Shown piece by piece: positions 19,933-28,394 of a stretch of DNA of 64,000 nt. A program made the position numbers and the translations under genes. The notes under the pieces were generated by a model, which was given only the letters and a program-made list of their open reading frames with translations, had not been told where the DNA came from and did no database searches. Source of the stretch: Sphaerisporangium corydalis (GTDB lineage Bacteria > Actinomycetota > Actinomycetes > Streptosporangiales > Streptosporangiaceae). Position 1 is the stretch's first letter, and each line of letters begins with the position of its first letter. The stretch covers positions 1 to 64,000 of the forward strand of contig NZ_JANZYP010000023.1 of the NCBI RefSeq assembly GCF_025506355.1, given 5' to 3'.

Positions 19933-20955
19933 TCAGTCCCTGCGGGCGAACCGGTTGAAGATCCGCTCGCCGGCGTTGACGGCGCCCTCGGCCACGTCGC
20001 GCAGGACGCCGATGAACGGGTCCTGGGACTGGGCCCACGACTCGCGGTAGGAGCGGGCGGCGGCCTTGACCTCTTCGGAGACGCTGGCGTTGGCGTCGTC
20101 CTCACGGCGGGGGTAGTTGCCGGCGAGGATCGCCTCGTACTCGCCGTCACGCCGCCAGCGGTCGAGCTCGGCCACGCGCATGACCGCGAACGGGTGGGTG
20201 GTGCCGAGCAGGTTGAGGACCTTGAGCAGGCCGTCGCGCACGTCACCGGCGGTGTCGTACTCGCGTGCCTGGTCCAGGAAGGCCTCGATGTTCATCTCGT
20301 GGAGGCGGGAGCCGCCGGCGAGCTTCATCAAGGCCCGCATGCCGGCCTCGGGGTCCTGGCCGCACAGCAGGCCGCCGCGGTCGGCCGAGAGCTCGGCCTT
20401 GCGGTGCCACTCCTCCAGGGCCGTGACGATGATCCGCAGGCCGATGTAGCCGAGCGGGATCCAGGCGACGCGGGTGGCCAGGCGGGTCAGAATGGCGAGC
20501 ATCGTGCCGTAGACGGCGTGCCCGGACAGGATGTGCGAGGTCTCGTGCCCGACGACGAAGCGGAGCTCCTCCTCGTCCATCAGGTCGAGCAGGCCGGTGT
20601 TGATCACGATGAACGGGTCGTCGAAGCCGATCGCCATGGCGTTCGGCTGCGGGTCCTGCTGGACGTAGATCTCCGGGATGCGGTGGAGGTCGAGCAGGTA
20701 GGCGCTGTCGCGGCCCATGTCGTACAGGGCGCGGAACTGGGTCTCGCTCGCGCGCACCGAGGAGGCGAGGAACATCAGCCGCAGGCGGCGCTCGCTGAAC
20801 AGGCCCGACATCCGCTTGAGCACCGAGTCGAAGCCCGACAGGGAGCGCATCGCGACCAGGGCCGACCGGTCAGCTGGATGTTCGTAGGCCCGGGAGCTGA
20901 TGCCGGGCAGCTGTACACGGTTGCGATCCGGGGTGGTGGTGGTCATGGTCGGCAT
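19933..20955 (-). CDS. M48 family metalloprotease
   Basis: Zinc peptidase of 340 residues. The HExxH motif (HETSH) is at His137-Glu138-His141, followed by a hydrophobic stretch (about 148-175) and the third ligand in the KAELSADR motif. There is no obvious signal peptide, but the membrane stretch suggests the M48B arrangement with the active site at the membrane. ATG 20955 and ATG 20946 are both possible. Substrate unknown; damaged membrane proteins would be the family expectation. Confidence 0.85.
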   Translation of the reverse strand: MPTMTTTTPDRNRVQLPGISSRAYEHPADRSALVAMRSLSGFDSVLKRMSGLFSERRLRLMFLASSVRASETQFRALYDMGRDSAYLLDLHRIPEIYVQQDPQPNAMAIGFDDPFIVINTGLLDLMDEEELRFVVGHETSHILSGHAVYGTMLAILTRLATRVAWIPLGYIGLRIIVTALEEWHRKAELSADRGGLLCGQDPEAGMRALMKLAGGSRLHEMNIEAFLDQAREYDTAGDVRDGLLKVLNLLGTTHPFAVMRVAELDRWRRDGEYEAILAGNYPRREDDANASVSEEVKAAARSYRESWAQSQDPFIGVLRDVAEGAVNAGERIFNRFARRD

Positions 20956-21065
20956 GCTACGTCGGGGCGGAACGCCGCGCGCGGCCTTGGGGGCCGGATT
21001 GACGCGGGAGGTTTCCGAGGGGGTGGTTCCCGGCCGCCCCCGCCGGGCACGTTAGGGTCCCTCGC

Positions 21066-21671
21066 ATGAGGAATGGGGCTCCCACCAGGCGGCTTGGCAT
21101 CATGGGCGGCACCTTCGACCCGATCCACCACGGTCACCTGGTCGCGGCCAGCGAGGTCGCCCACCACTTCGACCTGGACGAGGTGGTCTTCGTCCCGACC
21201 GGGCGGCCCTGGCAGAAGGCGGACAAGATCGTCTCCGCGGTGGAGGACCGGTACCTGATGACGGTCATCGCCACCGCGTCCAACCCCCGGTTCTCGGTGA
21301 GCCGCATCGACGTCGAGCGGCCCGGGCCGACGTTCACGATCGACACGCTCCGTGAGATCGCCGCGCTGTACGAGCCGGACGTGGAGCTGTACTTCATCAC
21401 CGGCGCCGACGCCCTGGCGCAAATCCTGAGCTGGCGTGATGTCGACGAGCTCTTCACCATGGCACATTTCGTAGGCTGTACTCGTCCGGGTCACGTCCTG
21501 CACGACCCGGGACTGCCTGAGGGAAAGGTCAGCCTCATCGAGATACCGGCGCTCGCGATCTCCTCTTCGGAGTGCAGGGAGCGGGTGGCGGGGGGAGAAC
21601 CCATCTGGTATCTCGTTCCCGACGGGATTGTTCAGTACATCAACAAGCGGGGGCTCTACCGGGCATCCTGA
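21066..21671 (+). CDS. nadD: nicotinate-nucleotide adenylyltransferase
   Basis: Transfers AMP to nicotinate mononucleotide in NAD synthesis. The 201-residue protein has [12 protein letters not shown] with the HxGH nucleotidyl-transfer motif, and the [10 protein letters not shown] motif near the end (ISST/SxxR in the family). It begins the conserved nadD-rsfS-phosphatase cluster. Confidence 0.95.
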   Translation: MRNGAPTRRLGIMGGTFDPIHHGHLVAASEVAHHFDLDEVVFVPTGRPWQKADKIVSAVEDRYLMTVIATASNPRFSVSRIDVERPGPTFTIDTLREIAALYEPDVELYFITGADALAQILSWRDVDELFTMAHFVGCTRPGHVLHDPGLPEGKVSLIEIPALAISSSECRERVAGGEPIWYLVPDGIVQYINKRGLYRAS

Positions 21672-21720
21672 TAATGGAACCTGGACCGCGTATCCCTCAC
21701 AAGGAGGAACAACCCACATC

Positions 21721-22128
21721 GTGACCGCATCGGAGAAGTCCCTCCAGCTCGTCCGGCTCGCCGCCGAGGCCGCGTCCGAGAAGCTGGCGGATGACATCAT
21801 CGCCTACGACGTGAGCGAGCAGCTCGTCATCACCGACGCGTTCCTGCTCTGCTCCGCCTCCAACGACCGCCAGGTGCGCGCCATCGTCGACGAGATCGAG
21901 GAGCGCCTGCGGACCGACGCCCACGCCAAGCCGGTCCGCCGGGAGGGGGAACGGGAAGGCCGCTGGGTACTGCTGGACTTCCTGGACATCGTGGTCCACG
22001 TCCAGCACGAGGAAGATCGCACCTTCTACTCCCTCGAGCGCCTGTGGAAGGACTGCCCGTCGATCTCGCTTCCCGAGAGCGTCACCCAGGGCCAGTCCCA
22101 GCGGAGCCGGGAGACGTCTGGTGAGTGA
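21721..22128 (+). CDS. rsfS: ribosome silencing factor RsfS
   Basis: Binds L14 on the 50S subunit and blocks subunit joining in starvation. The 135 residues contain the DUF143 core: DIIAYDVSEQLVITDAFLLC and the WVLLDFLDIVVHVQ motif. GTG 21721 lies 13 bases after AAGGAGG, rather far, but no in-frame start is closer. Follows nadD, its usual neighbour. Confidence 0.94.
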   Translation: MTASEKSLQLVRLAAEAASEKLADDIIAYDVSEQLVITDAFLLCSASNDRQVRAIVDEIEERLRTDAHAKPVRREGEREGRWVLLDFLDIVVHVQHEEDRTFYSLERLWKDCPSISLPESVTQGQSQRSRETSGE

Positions 22129-22777
22129 AGGGAGGCACGGCGGGCGGCGGGTCGTCTTCTGGCGCCACGGTCAGACGCTGTGGAACGTCGAGCAGCGCTT
22201 TCAGGGGCACACCGACATCCACCTGGACGAGACGGGGATCGCCCAGGCCGATCGGGCCGCCTCGCTGCTCGCCTCCCTGCGGCCCTCGCTGATCGTCTCC
22301 TCCCACCTGCGGCGCGCCCACGACACCGCCACCGCGCTCGGGAAGCTCGTCGGGCTCGACGTCATGGTCGACAAGGACCTGCGCGAGCGCGGCGGCGGCG
22401 AGTGGGAGGGCCTGACCCGCGCCGAGATCGCGGCCGGCTGGCCGGTGGAGTACGCCGACTGGCAGGCGCCCGGCGGCGAGATGGTGACCGACGTCGCCGA
22501 CCGCGTCGCCGCCGCCACCCGGCGCTGGGTGGACCGGCTGGAGGACGGCGGGCTGCTCGTGATCGCCTCCCACGGGGCGGCGATCCGGCTGGGGCTGGCC
22601 CGGCTGCTCGGCCTGCCCGAGGAGCTGTGGCCCGCCCTCGGCGGCGTCGGGAACTGCTCCTGGTCGGTCATCCACGAAGGCCGCAAGGGCTGGCGCCTCG
22701 TCGAGCACAACGCGGGAACGCTGCCCGAGCCGGTGAACAGCGACGACCGCCCCGAGACACCCCCCGCCGAAGGCTGA
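22121..22777 (+). CDS. histidine phosphatase family protein (GpmB-like)
   Basis: Phosphoglycerate-mutase-like phosphatase of 218 residues. The catalytic RHGQT lies near residue 14 and the second histidine in SHG near residue 151; LRER-x-x-GxWEG supplies the acid residue. The start overlaps the rsfS stop by 8 bases, so the two are co-translated. Such genes beside rsfS are common; the substrate is unknown and a glycolytic mutase role is unlikely. Confidence 0.88.
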   Translation: MSEGRHGGRRVVFWRHGQTLWNVEQRFQGHTDIHLDETGIAQADRAASLLASLRPSLIVSSHLRRAHDTATALGKLVGLDVMVDKDLRERGGGEWEGLTRAEIAAGWPVEYADWQAPGGEMVTDVADRVAAATRRWVDRLEDGGLLVIASHGAAIRLGLARLLGLPEELWPALGGVGNCSWSVIHEGRKGWRLVEHNAGTLPEPVNSDDRPETPPAEG

Positions 22778-22986
22778 CCCGGCCCCGGGCGCGGCCCGTC
22801 CCGGACGCCGCTCGGCGCTGGGGGGTCGGTGCGGGTGGTTTCGGGTGGGGAGGGGCTGGTGCGGGCCCGGTTTCCGGGCTGCGCGGGCCGCCTCCGGCAG
22901 GGGGTCGACCTGCCGATTAGGCGAACCGCGGGAAGTCGCTATATGCTCTCGGAGCGCCGCGACGGGATTACCCGGAGCGGCGACAA

Positions 22987-23059
22987 GGGGCTATGGCGCA
23001 GCTGGTAGCGCGCCTCCATGGCATGGAGGAGGTCTGGGGTTCGAATCCCCATAGCTCCA
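22987..23059 (+). tRNA. tRNA-Ala(GGC)
   Basis: A 73-base cloverleaf: acceptor GGGGCTA/TAGCTCC (one G-T pair), D arm GCGC/GCGC around AGCTGGTA, anticodon stem CCTCC/GGAGG with loop ATGGCAT (anticodon GGC), and T arm GGGGTTCGAATCCCC. CCA is not encoded. An identical copy lies at 61384 in the same orientation. A TATGCT box at 22942 may be the -10 element. Confidence 0.97.
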
Positions 23060-23068
23060 CCCCTGGTG

Positions 23069-23143
23069 AAGCCCGGTCCCCGTCCAAGGGGCCGGGCTTT
23101 CCGCTTTCCACGGACACCTGGTCCCCGCCCCTGAGACGGCGGG
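23069..23143 (+). terminator. tandem terminators after tRNA-Ala
   Basis: First hairpin: AAGCCCGG pairs with CCGGGCTT (23069-23099) and, across a bulged T, CCCC with GGGG. Second: CCCGCC/GGCGGG (23124-23143). Each is followed by CTTTCCGCT, so the unit looks duplicated. Confidence 0.65.
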
Positions 23144-23266
23144 CTTTCCGCTCCCAGAGCCCGGTGTGATCGCGACCGGGGCTCCCGCCGCCGGAACCGT
23201 TGCCTCTAGGGTGCAAGAAGCGGCTGATCTGGCCACACGCCCTCGAAGTCGGAGAATAGGCAGCAA

Positions 23267-24598
23267 GTGACTGACAAAGTGAGAAATTGGGCGGGAAACA
23301 TCGTGTTCCGCGCGGAGCACGTGGACCGGCCCTCGTCCCTTTCGCAGTTGCGCGGCCTCGTCTCGCGAAGCCGCGAGGTCCGCGTCCTCGGCAGCGGGCA
23401 CTCCTTCAACGCCATCGCCGACTCGGCGGGCACCCTGGTCTCGCTCGACGGGCTGCCACGGACGATCGAGATCGACAGCGCCTCGGCCACCGTCAAGGTC
23501 GCCGCGAGCGTGCGGTACGCCGAGCTGGGCGCCCGCCTGCATGCCGAGGGCTACGCGCTGCGCAACCTGGCGTCCCTGCCGCACATCTCGGTCGCCGGCT
23601 CCTGCGCCACCGCGACCCACGGCTCGGGCGACGCCAACGGGAACCTCGCCACGGCCGTCTCGGCGATCGAGATGGTCACCGCGGGCGGCGACGTGGTGGT
23701 CCTCGGCCGGGACACCGACGGAGACCGGTTCGAGGGGGCCGTCGTGGCCCTCGGGGCCCTGGGAGCGGTCGTCAGCCTCACCCTGGACCTCGTGCCCGCG
23801 TTCGACGTGCGGCAGTACGTCTACGAGGGACTCGCAGGTGAGGTGCTGGACGAGCACTTCGACGACGTCTTCTCCAGCGCCTACAGCGTGAGCCTGTTCA
23901 CCGGCTGGCGCACGTCGGTGATCGACCAGGCGTGGGTCAAGCACCGCCTGGACGCCTCGCCCGCTCCCGACGCGTCAAGGGCGGGCGACCCGGCTCCGGC
24001 GGGCTCCGTCGGGGCCACCACGGCGGACGGGGCCGGGAACCCGTTCTTCGGGGCCACGATGGCGGACGGGCCCCGGCACCCCGTGCCCGGCGTGTCCGCC
24101 GTCCACTGCACGCGGCAGGCGGGCGTCCCCGGGCCGTGGTTCGAGCGGCTGCCGCACTTCCGCCCCGACTTCACGCCGAGCGCCGGGGAGGAACTCCAGT
24201 CGGAGTACCTGGTGCCCCGGGAGCACGCCGTGGCGGCGCTGCGCGCGCTCGCGGGCCTGCGTGACCACATCGCCCCGGTCCTGCAGATCTCCGAGATCCG
24301 TACGGTCGCCGCCGACCGGCTGTGGCTGAGCACCGCCTACGGGCGGGAGTCGGTGGCGATCCACTTCACCTGGATCAAGGACCCCGCAGCGGTGCTGCCC
24401 GTGCTGGGCCTGATCGAGGAGCGGCTGGCCCCCTTCGAGGCCAGGCCGCACTGGGGCAAACTCTTCACGGTCGCCCCGGAGGTCCTGCGGTCCCGGTACG
24501 AGCGGCTGCCGGACTTCCGGGATCTGGTCGCCCACTTCGACCCCACCGGCACCTTCACCAACGACTTCCTCCGCGACCACCTCCTCGGCGCCCCCTGA
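23267..24598 (+). CDS. FAD-dependent alditol (xylitol/sorbitol) oxidase
   Basis: Vanillyl-alcohol-oxidase-fold flavoprotein that oxidises sugar alcohols to aldoses with O2. It opens with NWAGN and VLGSGHSFN, where His45 matches the covalent FAD histidine of Streptomyces AldO; HISVAGSCATATHGSG and the C-terminal HWGKLFTV also match that family as I remember it. 443 residues, slightly longer because of an insert around residues 225-270 with an internal 13-residue duplication. GTG 23267 is preceded by a weak AGCAA. It may act on polyols from plant or fungal matter; it is convergent to the formate dehydrogenase block. Confidence 0.88.
   Translation: MTDKVRNWAGNIVFRAEHVDRPSSLSQLRGLVSRSREVRVLGSGHSFNAIADSAGTLVSLDGLPRTIEIDSASATVKVAASVRYAELGARLHAEGYALRNLASLPHISVAGSCATATHGSGDANGNLATAVSAIEMVTAGGDVVVLGRDTDGDRFEGAVVALGALGAVVSLTLDLVPAFDVRQYVYEGLAGEVLDEHFDDVFSSAYSVSLFTGWRTSVIDQAWVKHRLDASPAPDASRAGDPAPAGSVGATTADGAGNPFFGATMADGPRHPVPGVSAVHCTRQAGVPGPWFERLPHFRPDFTPSAGEELQSEYLVPREHAVAALRALAGLRDHIAPVLQISEIRTVAADRLWLSTAYGRESVAIHFTWIKDPAAVLPVLGLIEERLAPFEARPHWGKLFTVAPEVLRSRYERLPDFRDLVAHFDPTGTFTNDFLRDHLLGAP
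24050..24086 (+). repeat. second unit of a 39-base duplication in the alditol oxidase gene
   Basis: GGGGCCACSAYGGCGGACGGG occurs at 24011 and 24050, 39 bases (13 codons) apart and in frame; the protein shows GATTADG then GATMADG. It lies in a surface-type insert, so it is probably harmless. Confidence 0.6.
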
Positions 24599-24683
24599 CG
24601 GTCGCGTCCCGCTCTCGTGGCGTTCAGAGGGTGACGGCGATGTTCACGGGCCCGCCGACGCAGTCGTTCGTGGAGCCGCCATG

Positions 24684-25514
24684 TCAAAGCGGGAAGGTGA
24701 GGCGGTCCTCCCGGGTGTAGACGTTCATGGAGCCGCCGCGCAGGAAGCCGATGAGGGTCAGGCCCGCGTCCGCCGCCAGCTCGACGGCCAGGGACGAGGG
24801 GGCCGAGACGGCGGCGAGCAGGGGAATGCCCGCCATCACGGCCTTCTGCGCCAGTTCGAAGGACGCGCGGCCGGAGACCATGAGCACCGTCGACCGCAGC
24901 GGGAGCCTGCCGTCGCGCAGCGCCCACCCGAGGATCTTGTCCACGGCGTTGTGCCGGCCGACGTCCTCACGTACGCACAGAGGCTCGCCCGCGGCGGTGA
25001 ACAGGCCGGCGGCGTGCAGGCCGCCGGTGCGGTCGAACACCCGCTGGGCCGCGCGCAGCCGGTCGGGGAGCGTGGCGACCACGGCGGCCGTCAGCCGCAG
25101 CTGGTCGTCGTCGACCGGCCAGCGGGCGACGGTGCGGACCGCGTCCAGCGACGCCTTGCCGCACACCCCGCAGGACGAGGTGGTGTAGAAGTTGCGTTCC
25201 ATGGAGGTGACCAGGGCCACCGCTCCGCCGCCGAGGCGGACGTCGAGCACGTTGTAGGTGTTGCTCCCGTCCTGCGTGGCGCCCGCGCAGTAGCGGATCG
25301 AGTCGATCTCGCCGGGGGAGCCGACGGCGCCCTCGCTGACCAGGAAGCCGGCGGCCAGGTCGAAGTCGTCGCCCGGGGTCCGCATGGTGACCGTCAGCGG
25401 GCGGCCGTCCAGCCGGATCTCCAGCGGCTCCTCGGCGGCGAGCACGTCGACCCGCCGCGACAGGGCCTCGTCGCGCAGCCGCAGGATCGGCCGCCGGACC
25501 GTCACCCTGCTCAC
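24684..25514 (-). CDS. fdhD: formate dehydrogenase accessory sulfurtransferase FdhD
   Basis: Transfers sulfur from IscS to the molybdenum cofactor, which formate dehydrogenase needs for activity. The 276-residue protein has the CGVCG cysteine pair of the family in the SSCGVCGKASLD motif, and the REDVGRHNAVDK segment. The GTG at 25514 overlaps the stop of the upstream gene (GTGA), so it is translated with the formate dehydrogenase operon, which matches its role. Confidence 0.95.
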   Translation of the reverse strand: MSRVTVRRPILRLRDEALSRRVDVLAAEEPLEIRLDGRPLTVTMRTPGDDFDLAAGFLVSEGAVGSPGEIDSIRYCAGATQDGSNTYNVLDVRLGGGAVALVTSMERNFYTTSSCGVCGKASLDAVRTVARWPVDDDQLRLTAAVVATLPDRLRAAQRVFDRTGGLHAAGLFTAAGEPLCVREDVGRHNAVDKILGWALRDGRLPLRSTVLMVSGRASFELAQKAVMAGIPLLAAVSAPSSLAVELAADAGLTLIGFLRGGSMNVYTREDRLTFPL

Positions 25515-26476
25515 GGCGCGCTCCCCGGGGATCGCGAACCGGAGGCGGCCCTCGGGACGTCGGATCCTGAGGCGAGGGCGTCCTGCGGGGCTTCGGGCGC
25601 CGGCCGTGCGGGGGGCTCGGGGCGGACGTTCTGGACGTGCTGGTAGCCGAAGCGGCCCTTGATGCAGAGGTTGCCGTGGGTCACCGGGTTGTCGTGCGGC
25701 GAGGTCACCTTGACGATCTGGTTGTCCTGGACGTGCAGGGTCAGGTTGCAGCCGACCCCGCAGTAACTGCAGATGGTGGTCGTCCGCGTCTGGCGGGACT
25801 CCTCCCAGGTGCCCGCCGCCCGCATGTCGAACTCGCTCTTGAACGACAGCGCCCCGGTCGGGCAGACCTCCACGCAGTTGCCGCAGTAGACGCAGGCCGA
25901 GTCGGTGAGCGGGGCGTCGTACTCGGTGGAGATCGTCGCGTCGAACCCCCGGCCGGCCACGCCGATGGCGAAGGTGTTCTGCCACTGTTCCCCGCAGGCG
26001 TCCACGCACTTGTAGCACAGGATGCACTTGCCGTAGTCGCGGACGTAGAGGTCGTTGTCCACCTTCACCGGCTGCTCGACGGTGGCCGCCTGGGCGCCGA
26101 ACCGGGCGGGCCGGGCGTCGTACTCCTCGATCCAGCCGGCCGCGCCCGGCGTCGCCGACAGGTCGGCCGAGGAGGCGAGCAGCTCCAGCACGATCTTGCG
26201 GCTGTGCCGGGCCCGCTCGGTCGAGGTGCCGACGACCATCCCGGCCTCGGCCTTTCGCGAGCAGGCCGGGACGAGGGTGCGGGAGCCCTCGACCTCCACC
26301 ACGCAGACCCGGCAGGCGTTCTTCGGGGTCAGTGTGTCGCCGTAGCACAGGGTCGGGATGTCCTGCCCGGCCCCGCCGCACGCGTCGAGGATCGTGGCCC
26401 CTGCTGGCACCCGCACGGGCGCGCCGTCCACGGTCAGCTCGACCAGGCGCCGGGGCGGCGGCAGCGGGACGCTCAT
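25511..26476 (-). CDS. formate dehydrogenase alpha subunit, N-terminal Fe-S half (split)
   Basis: A 321-residue electron-transfer protein equal to the first third of NAD-linked FdhA. Order: [2Fe-2S] ferredoxin domain (CYGDTLTPKNACRVC, about residues 44-70), NuoG-like His/Cys region, two [4Fe-4S] motifs (CILCYKCVDAC, CVYCGNCVEVCP) and the CSYCGVGC...CIKGRFGY cluster motif that normally begins the molybdopterin domain. It then stops after a Pro/Ala-rich tail. The molybdopterin domain is a separate gene (28395-30320), with the diaphorase gene between them. ATG 26476 follows GGAG. A natural split or an ancient rearrangement are both possible; motifs are intact. Confidence 0.88.
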   Translation of the reverse strand: MSVPLPPPRRLVELTVDGAPVRVPAGATILDACGGAGQDIPTLCYGDTLTPKNACRVCVVEVEGSRTLVPACSRKAEAGMVVGTSTERARHSRKIVLELLASSADLSATPGAAGWIEEYDARPARFGAQAATVEQPVKVDNDLYVRDYGKCILCYKCVDACGEQWQNTFAIGVAGRGFDATISTEYDAPLTDSACVYCGNCVEVCPTGALSFKSEFDMRAAGTWEESRQTRTTTICSYCGVGCNLTLHVQDNQIVKVTSPHDNPVTHGNLCIKGRFGYQHVQNVRPEPPARPAPEAPQDALASGSDVPRAASGSRSPGSAP

Positions 26477-26537
26477 GGGGACTCCACCGTCGGCGCCGGG
26501 GCGCTGTTCGGCCGGCCGATGGGGCGGTGCGGGGGCG

Positions 26538-28388
26538 TCATGACGGCTCCGGGGAGGTGGGGGTGGTGACGGACAGGGGGAAGGCGCCCAGGCGGTCGAT
26601 GGCGGACTCGACCGCGTTCCACGCCGTCTGGCCTAAGCCGCAGATCGACGCGTCGCGCATGGCCTGGCCCACCTCGCGGAGCAGGGTGAGGTCCTCGGCC
26701 CTCGGGGCGCGGCCGAGGCGGTGCAGCGCCTCCTCCTGGCGTACGGTGCCGACGCGGCAGGGCACGCACTGCCCGCAGGACTCGTCCCGGAAGAACTCGG
26801 CGATGCGCAGCAGGATGCGGGCCAGGTCGGCGCCGGCGTCCAGCGCCAGGACGACGCCCGAGCCGAGCGTCGCGCCCGCGGCGCGGGTGCCCTCGAAGGT
26901 GAGCGGTATGTCGAGGTCGCCGGGGCCGACGAACGCCCCGGCCGCCCCGCCGAGCAGCACGGCCCGCAGGCCGGCGGGCGTACCGCCGGCCAGCGTGAGG
27001 AGCTCGCGCAGCGTCGCCCCGAACGGCAGCTCGTAGACCCCCGGCCGCGCCACGGCGCCGGAGACGCAGAACAGTTTGGTGCCGGTGGAGCCCTTGGTGC
27101 CGGTCCGCGCGTAGGCGGCCCCGCCGCCCAGGAGGATGGCGGGCACGTTGACCAGCGTCTCGACGTTGTTGACCAAAGTGGGCTTGCCGAACAGCCCCTT
27201 CTCGACGGGGAACGGGGGCTTGCTGCGCGGCTCGCCCCGGTAGCCCTCGATCGAGTTGAAGATGGCCGTCTCCTCGCCGCAGATGTAGGCCCCGGCGCCG
27301 CGGCGGATCTCGATGTCGAAGGCGAACCCGTGGCCGAGGATGTCCTCGCCGAGCAGCCCGCGCGCCCGGGCCGTGGCGATCGCGTGCCGCAGGCGGGCCG
27401 TCGCGCGGGGGTACTCGGCCCGGATGTAGAGGTGGCCCTTGGCGCAGCCGGTGGCGTACGCCGCGATGGTCATGGCCTCCACCAGCGCGTACGGGTCGCC
27501 CTCCATCAGCACCCGGTCCTTGAACGTGCCGGGCTCGCTCTCGTCGGCGTTGCACACCAGGTGGTGGGGGCGGACCGGCTGGGCCGCGACCGCCGCCCAC
27601 TTGCGCCCGGCGGGGAAGGCGGCGCCGCCCCGTCCGACGAGCCCGGACTCCTCGATCTCCCGGATGGTCCCGAGGGGTCCGAGCTCGAACGCCCTGCGCA
27701 GCGCGGCGTAGCCTCCGGTCGCACGGTAGGCGTCCAGGCTCGCCGGATCGACGACGCCGACGCGACGCAGGAGCACGAGCCCCGGGTCCCCCGCCTGCGG
27801 CACCGCCTCCTCGGCCGCGGGCTCCTCCCGCGCCACGAGGACCTGGTCCCCGCCGGGCGCTCCGGGGGCGGGTTCGGCGGGGGCGTGGACGGTGGCCCGG
27901 GGCGGGGCGCCGGCCTCCAGCGTCAGGGCGGCGGGGGCGCGCTCGCACAACCCCAGGCAGGGGGCGGCCACCCATGAGGTGCCGGGCGGGCCGAGCCGCT
28001 CCTGGACGTGCCGCCGCACGTCCTCGGCGCCGCGCGCGTGGCAGGCGAGGTCGGTGCAGACGTGCAGCACCCGGGCGGGGCGCGGCTTCAGCGACAGCAG
28101 GGAGTAGAACGTGGCGACGCCGTACGCCTCGGCGGGCGGCACCGTGAGGCGGCGGCAGATGTAGTCGAGGGCGCCCTCGCTGATCCACCCGACGCGGTCG
28201 TTGACGGCGTGCAGCGCCGGCAGCAGGAGGTCACGCCGCTCGCGGGCCGCGTGGCCTCCCGAGGCGAACCGGAGGTCCTCGTCGGTGCGCCGCCCGCCGT
28301 GCCAGGACGAGGGGGGCGGCCCGAGGACCGCGTCGACGGCGGCGCGTTCCTCGTCGGCGGGTTCGGCGTCGCGGAACCTGAGGTCCAC
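26538..28388 (-). CDS. formate dehydrogenase beta subunit, NuoE-NuoF fusion
   Basis: NADH-forming diaphorase subunit of 616 residues. The N-terminal NuoE-like part carries the [2Fe-2S] cysteines (CTDLAC and CLGLC, about 105-150). The NuoF-like part has the NAD and FMN motifs GRGGAAFPAGRKW, CNADESEPGTFKDR and GAGAYICGEETA, and the [4Fe-4S] motif SCGQCVPCRVGT. The E-F fusion resembles the FDH1 beta subunit of methylotrophs. The GTG start lies 6 bases after the catalytic subunit gene, so the two are coupled. Confidence 0.92.
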   Translation of the reverse strand: MDLRFRDAEPADEERAAVDAVLGPPPSSWHGGRRTDEDLRFASGGHAARERRDLLLPALHAVNDRVGWISEGALDYICRRLTVPPAEAYGVATFYSLLSLKPRPARVLHVCTDLACHARGAEDVRRHVQERLGPPGTSWVAAPCLGLCERAPAALTLEAGAPPRATVHAPAEPAPGAPGGDQVLVAREEPAAEEAVPQAGDPGLVLLRRVGVVDPASLDAYRATGGYAALRRAFELGPLGTIREIEESGLVGRGGAAFPAGRKWAAVAAQPVRPHHLVCNADESEPGTFKDRVLMEGDPYALVEAMTIAAYATGCAKGHLYIRAEYPRATARLRHAIATARARGLLGEDILGHGFAFDIEIRRGAGAYICGEETAIFNSIEGYRGEPRSKPPFPVEKGLFGKPTLVNNVETLVNVPAILLGGGAAYARTGTKGSTGTKLFCVSGAVARPGVYELPFGATLRELLTLAGGTPAGLRAVLLGGAAGAFVGPGDLDIPLTFEGTRAAGATLGSGVVLALDAGADLARILLRIAEFFRDESCGQCVPCRVGTVRQEEALHRLGRAPRAEDLTLLREVGQAMRDASICGLGQTAWNAVESAIDRLGAFPLSVTTPTSPEPS

Positions 28389-28394
28389 GGCCCC

